A DNA stretch of 42,895 nt from Apostichopus parvimensis (lineage: Eukaryota; Echinodermata; Holothuroidea; Aspidochirotida; Stichopodidae): assembly GCA_000934455.1 (NCBI GenBank), contig KN882807.1, positions 94,019 to 136,913 on the forward strand. Direction: 5' to 3'. This document shows, one piece after another, positions 40,301 through 42,895 of the stretch. Position numbers and translations under genes: made by a program. Position 1 is the stretch's first letter. Each line of letters begins with the position of its first letter. The notes below the pieces were generated by a model. That model was given only the letters and a program-made list of their open reading frames with translations. It searched no databases and had not been told where the DNA came from.

Positions 40301-41810
40301 AAAATTAGAGCTGGTGTAATGATCAAAGGCACTTTGCCCCACATTCTTCATCAATGTACAATGTCGATTCCAATTGTTTCGAGAATATTGTTGCTCAGAT
40401 AACTTTGTACAAAGCATGTTAAACAAACATGGAAGGAGCAAATAGGATATTCTCAAATCATTCACTTTATATTTTTAGATTTTGGAAAAACTCAAACAGG
40501 CCAAAATTACGGCCTAATGTAGAGCTGCCTAATTTTTCCTAGTTTGACCTCACATAACCTAATGTGACCTCAATGACCTCACAATGTGAGTTCTTACTAT
40601 TGAGATCCAACACCCCTAGTAGTAGTAGCTCAGGCATACAAGCAATGGGTCTTATTATAGCTCTCACCAATAAATTGTAGAAGGACCAAACTTTCCGAAT
40701 GTTTTTTAAATGTCATTATTCTTAATTGACCTTAGCATGGAAATTCAAATTATTTTGATACTTACATACAGAGAACGATCCCTGCGATGAGAACGATGAT
40801 GCTGGAAGAGAAAACAGGAATACCAACATTAATACACTTTCATATCATTAGAGCACTATACTTTATACAAAAGAACAGTTTGGAAGAACAATAATGCACT
40901 CTCTGTGTAAACTATACTGCATTGCAGTCCACCATGCATGCTACAATGCACTGCACTACAGAAGGGATGCTGCAAATGCATTGCACTTCACCAGGTAAGA
41001 TAATATGCACTGCACTTCACCAGGTATGCTAACAATGCATTGCACTACACTAGGTGTGTTACAATGCATTACACTAGAGAAGGAATGCTTCAAATGCATT
41101 GCACTACAGAAAGAATGCTACAATGCATTGCACTTCACCAGGTATGCTACAATGCATTGCACTACGCAAGGTATGCTACAATGCATGCACTACACCAGGT
41201 AAGCTACAATGCATTGCACTACACCAGGAATGCTACAATGCATTGCACTACACTAGGTATGTTACAATGCATTGCACTACACCATGCATGCTACAATGCA
41301 TTGCACTACACAAGGTATGCGACATTCACATTACATTGCACTTCACCAGGTATGCTACATTCACATTACATTGCACTTCACCAGGTATGCTATATCACAT
41401 TACATTGCACTACACCAATTGTATGTTACAATGCATTGCACTACACCACTGTCTTACACCTAGCATGCTACACCTAACAGTGATCATACTATGTATACAC
41501 CAATAATCTTACCCGTCTGCTACGTCGAGACCTCTGTTTCCTCCGTTTGCTGGTATGATGGACAGGTAAACCAGGATAGAGGGCAGACCTAGATGTGTCA
41601 ACGATGACTGGGGGTGCAGCAAATATACCTGGTGGAGGAGCTGAGGGGTAATGGGGAGGTTGATTTCTACCCTGCATCAGACAACAGACACAGCAGAGGA
41701 AGAACATGACGATGAACAGGAAAGCAGCCAGAGCAGCCAGCAGGATGATGTAGAGTGGAATGATAAACGATTCATCCTCACAACGGTCCCCGATGAAAGG
41801 ATCTGGGCAA
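37277..41810 (-). CDS. Single-pass EGF-like membrane protein with PPxY-rich cytoplasmic tail (6 exons in window, 5' incomplete)
   Basis: Exons in transcript order: 41810-41513, 40801-40766, 40057-39923, 38867-38757, 37672-37601, 37309-37277 (complement). The first exon begins in phase 2; every later junction is phase 0. The product has about 227 residues in the window. It starts with the last cysteines of an EGF-like domain, then a transmembrane helix, a Cys cluster (CCVCC), a strongly basic run, and a Pro/Tyr/His-rich tail with PPHY and PPVY. PPxY motifs are ligands for WW domains such as those of NEDD4-type ubiquitin ligases, so regulated trafficking or ubiquitination is possible. The 5' part lies past the right end. 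I do not recognise a named family; Shisa-like proteins share the TM, Cys and PPxY layout but not the EGF end. The gene is convergent with gene 1. Confidence 0.65.
37403..37470. repeat. Short AATGAATATGCAT repeat
   Basis: Four to five units of TTAATGAATATGCAT with spacing of about 15-17 bases, in the last intron of gene 2. Confidence 0.7.
37601..37672 (-). CDS. Gene 2 exon: Gln/Pro/Ser-rich tail
   Basis: On the minus strand the acceptor is TCCCTCCAG and the donor GCTCTG|GTGAGT; 24 codons in phase 0 (PGQDQPPSSSFATPYVATGQ, then EEAL). It is a GC-rich island within an AT-rich stretch, consistent with coding sequence. Confidence 0.68.
38757..38867 (-). CDS. Gene 2 exon: second PPxY motif (predicted)
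   Basis: On the minus strand a T-rich tract leads to the acceptor CCTCGTTTAG, and the donor is ATTTCG|GTTTGT; 37 codons, phase 0 on both sides. It encodes QRETINVPSAHQAPAAGTDI and LLAPTHEEPPPVYYIS. The Pro/Ala/Tyr-rich composition, a PPVY motif and matching phases fit the neighbouring exons. The donor is weaker than the others, and the exon could be skipped without breaking the frame. Confidence 0.55.
38885..39540. repeat. 64-bp tandem repeats grading into degenerate AGGCCTGTTAGCCTACC repeats
   Basis: ATGTAAATGCACATGATGTA occurs at 38927, 38991 and 39055 (period 64). Beyond 39110, units with GTTAGGCCTGTTAGCCTACC and TGATGAGTCTGTTAACCTAA continue with decreasing order. A segment of about 108 bases near 39263-39370 is copied at 40133-40245. 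The array sits just upstream, in minus orientation, of the acceptor at 38868. Confidence 0.8.
39642..39806. mobile_element. 165-bp MITE (copy 2, inverted) in gene 2 intron
   Basis: In reverse complement it matches 16026-16189 almost base for base, including the CCGCGAATTCGCGG palindrome. ATTTAC duplicates flank it (39636-39641, 39807-39812). In gene 2 orientation it lies 117 bases after the donor of the exon at 39923. Confidence 0.87.
39923..40057 (-). CDS. Gene 2 exon: cytoplasmic His/Pro/Tyr-rich segment
   Basis: On the minus strand the acceptor is TTGGAAACAG and the donor CCTGCT|GTGAGT; 45 codons in phase 0. The peptide runs ELDSHRHRHIEREPELYHVN, then HGFDNPMAGHPPAHGQYPAP and ASYPA. Proline and tyrosine are spaced as in disordered adaptor-binding tails. 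Codons keep a higher GC content than the flanking repeats. Confidence 0.7.
40133..40245. repeat. Dispersed copy of a unit from the 39263-39370 array
   Basis: CCTACCATATAGACATTCTA and TGATGAGTCTGTTAACCTAA, then GGGTTGTTGGGATAGGC, are shared in order with 39263-39370. The copies lie on either side of the exon at 39923-40057. Confidence 0.8.
40766..40801 (-). CDS. Gene 2 micro-exon (36 bases)
   Basis: On the minus strand the acceptor is TCTCTTCCAG and the donor CTGTAT|GTAAGT, exactly 12 codons (HHRSHRRDRSLY) in phase 0. It extends the Arg/His-rich basic stretch of the exon before and the His-rich start of the one after. Short, but both splice sites are close to consensus, the phase is right and the composition continues. 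Confidence 0.68.
40915..41463. repeat. 29-bp minisatellite in gene 2 intron
   Basis: Units of CCAGGTATGCTACAATGCAT followed by TGCACTACA, period 29 (for example ACAATGCATT at 41120 and 41149), about 17 copies with indels. Each contains the palindrome AATGCATT. In gene 2 orientation it begins about 50 bases after the donor at 41512. Plus-strand reading frames here are repeat artefacts. Confidence 0.88.
41513..41810 (-). CDS. Gene 2 exon: EGF end, transmembrane helix, basic stretch
   Basis: On the minus strand the acceptor is TGTTCCGCAG and the donor AGACGG|GTAAGA. It encodes CPDPFIGDRCEDE, the C-terminal C-x-x-x-F-x-G-x-x-C-E pattern of an EGF-like domain. The transmembrane segment IIPLYIILLAALAAFLFIVM follows, then FFLCCVCC (likely palmitoylated), NQPPHYPSAPPP (a PPxY motif) and a C-terminal run of Lys/Arg/Ser. 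298 bases; phase 2 in, phase 0 out. Confidence 0.78.
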
Positions 41811-42238
41811 CTGCGGAACAAAAAACAGAAAATAGGCTTTGGTGAACCGATGATTTGGGAAAGCAAGTTCCAGAATTAAGAAATCTAGAGTATGTACAAG
41901 ACCTGGACTGCTGCATGGTATGACACTATCATTATGATACAGATTGGTTGCTATGGTAACCCTGTAAAACTGCTACCAGCTGCTAAACTGGTACCCTCTT
42001 ATAATCTCTCAATTGTTGAGGTCTCCTCTGATGTACCCAGCTACCATCTTCCTCTCTGCGGTATCCTCAACTCTCCTGGCCCTTATCCCTCTCCTCTCTA
42101 GCCTACATCCACCCAACATTTCACCAAGCACTTTCTTAACAAACTTCCTTTACCCAACCTTTACCCTGGCCATCTACACTTCCTTCTACCTACACTATAC
42201 CATTCTACTAAATGCTCTTGACAGTTGTAGCTTCCACT

Positions 42239-42720
42239 AATTCTCACTACCCCTCTCCTCTACCCTTCCATTCTTCTCCTCTCCCTCCCCCATCCTCCAT
42301 CTACCCCTCCAAGTCTCTACCCTCCAATCACTCCCTCTCCCCATCCTCTCCCCTCCCTTCACTCCCTCTCCCCTTCGCATCCTCTACCCCTCCCATTTCT
42401 CCCTTCCATTCACTCTCCCCACCCTCTCCCCATTGTCTCATCTACCCTTCCCCATTTCTCCCCTCCATTCACACCCTCCCCATCCTCTCCCTATCATCTC
42501 TTCTACCCCTCCAATTTCTCCCCTCCATTCACACCCTCCCCATCCTTTCAACCCTCTCTCCTACCCCTCCCACACTCTCCTCTACCCCTCCCAGTGTCTC
42601 CCCTTCCCTCCCCATCCTCTCCCCATCGTCTCATCTACCCCTCCCCATCTCACCCCTCCCCATCTCACCCCTCCCATCTCACCCCCCCATCTCACCCCTC
42701 CCCATCTCTCCCCAACCCTT
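42239..42720. repeat. Pyrimidine-rich low-complexity tract
   Basis: Almost unbroken C/T with CCCCTCCCCATCTCACC- and CTCCCCATCCTCT-type repeats. In gene 2 orientation it is G/A-rich with recurring GGGGTGAGATGGG. Long open frames here are due to the absence of A-containing stops. Confidence 0.85.
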
Positions 42721-42723
42721 CAC

Positions 42724-42895
42724 CAGGGTTCGTACACTTTTTTCACAACAAAATTCAAGCACTTTTCAAGCACTTTTCAAGCACCAAATTTATGTTTTCA
42801 AGCACATGCTTATCATTAACAATAGACATTCTGTGAGACAGAGGCATAAAACACACAAAGCTGAACAAAGTAATCAAGTACAAATTCTTTAACAC
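42724..42895 (+). mobile_element. Possible hAT-like element end, truncated by window edge
   Basis: CAGGGTTCGTACACTTTTTT followed by repeated TTCAAGCACTTTTCAAGCAC is a common start of hAT-type elements in animal genomes. The other end is outside the window. Confidence 0.4.

Noticed and set aside
41005..41506. Open frames rich in Met, His, Cys and Thr
   Set aside because: Artefacts of the 29-bp AATGCATT minisatellite, antisense to gene 2 and in its intron.
42212..42892. 226-codon plus-strand open frame rich in Ser, Pro and Leu
   Set aside because: It is the translation of the pyrimidine-rich tract, where stop codons cannot occur; overlapping frames give the same low-complexity peptide.

Overview
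The window looks like metazoan nuclear DNA, probably from a marine invertebrate deuterostome. It has intron-rich genes with GT-AG splice sites, AT-rich introns, tRNA-derived SINEs, several MITEs and many intronic minisatellites. I lean towards an echinoderm, from the AT-rich base composition, the scattered AGGCCTA motif and the repeat types. That is an impression and was not tested. There is one assembly gap (19088-19202, 115 N).

Gene 1, + strand, 6672-30311. I could read 19 coding exons, all phase-consistent, ending in a TAG stop at 30309-30311. They encode about 860 residues of a KIAA0319/KIAA0319L-type membrane protein. In order these are an acidic and Thr/Pro-rich linker, five PKD domains, a conserved C-terminal region, a six-cysteine EGF-like module, one transmembrane helix, and a basic cytoplasmic tail with a YSLL endocytosis-type motif. 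The signal peptide and MANSC-type N-terminus expected for this family were not found and presumably lie upstream. One intron (after 17768) appears to use a GC donor.

Gene 2, - strand, 41810 down to 37277, converges on gene 1. Six exons, all joined in phase 0, give about 227 residues. They hold the end of an EGF-like domain, a transmembrane helix, a Cys-rich juxtamembrane segment, a strongly basic stretch, and a Pro/Tyr-rich tail with two PPxY motifs and a TAG stop. I do not recognise a named family. Its 5' part lies beyond the right edge.

Between the two stops (30312-37276) there is only presumed 3' UTR and AT-rich intergenic DNA with a 20-bp minisatellite, a tRNA-headed SINE and a repeat fragment. 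The left 6.6 kb holds repeats only: a TTAA-flanked MITE inside a 104-bp tandem repeat, a 128-bp tandem repeat and a tRNA-like SINE head.

The most striking structure is in gene 1's introns. Three introns (after 22425, 24060 and 27088) begin with tandem arrays whose first unit spans the exon-intron junction, so each array repeats its own 5' splice site many times. A fourth intron (after 11480) carries a G-rich array starting about a dozen bases from the donor, and the first intron of gene 2 has one about 50 bases from its donor. Other items worth a second look are a near-identical pair of about 165-bp MITEs with 6-bp target duplications in the two genes, a SINE that separates an exon from its original branch-point region, and a degenerate hammerhead-ribozyme-like motif.
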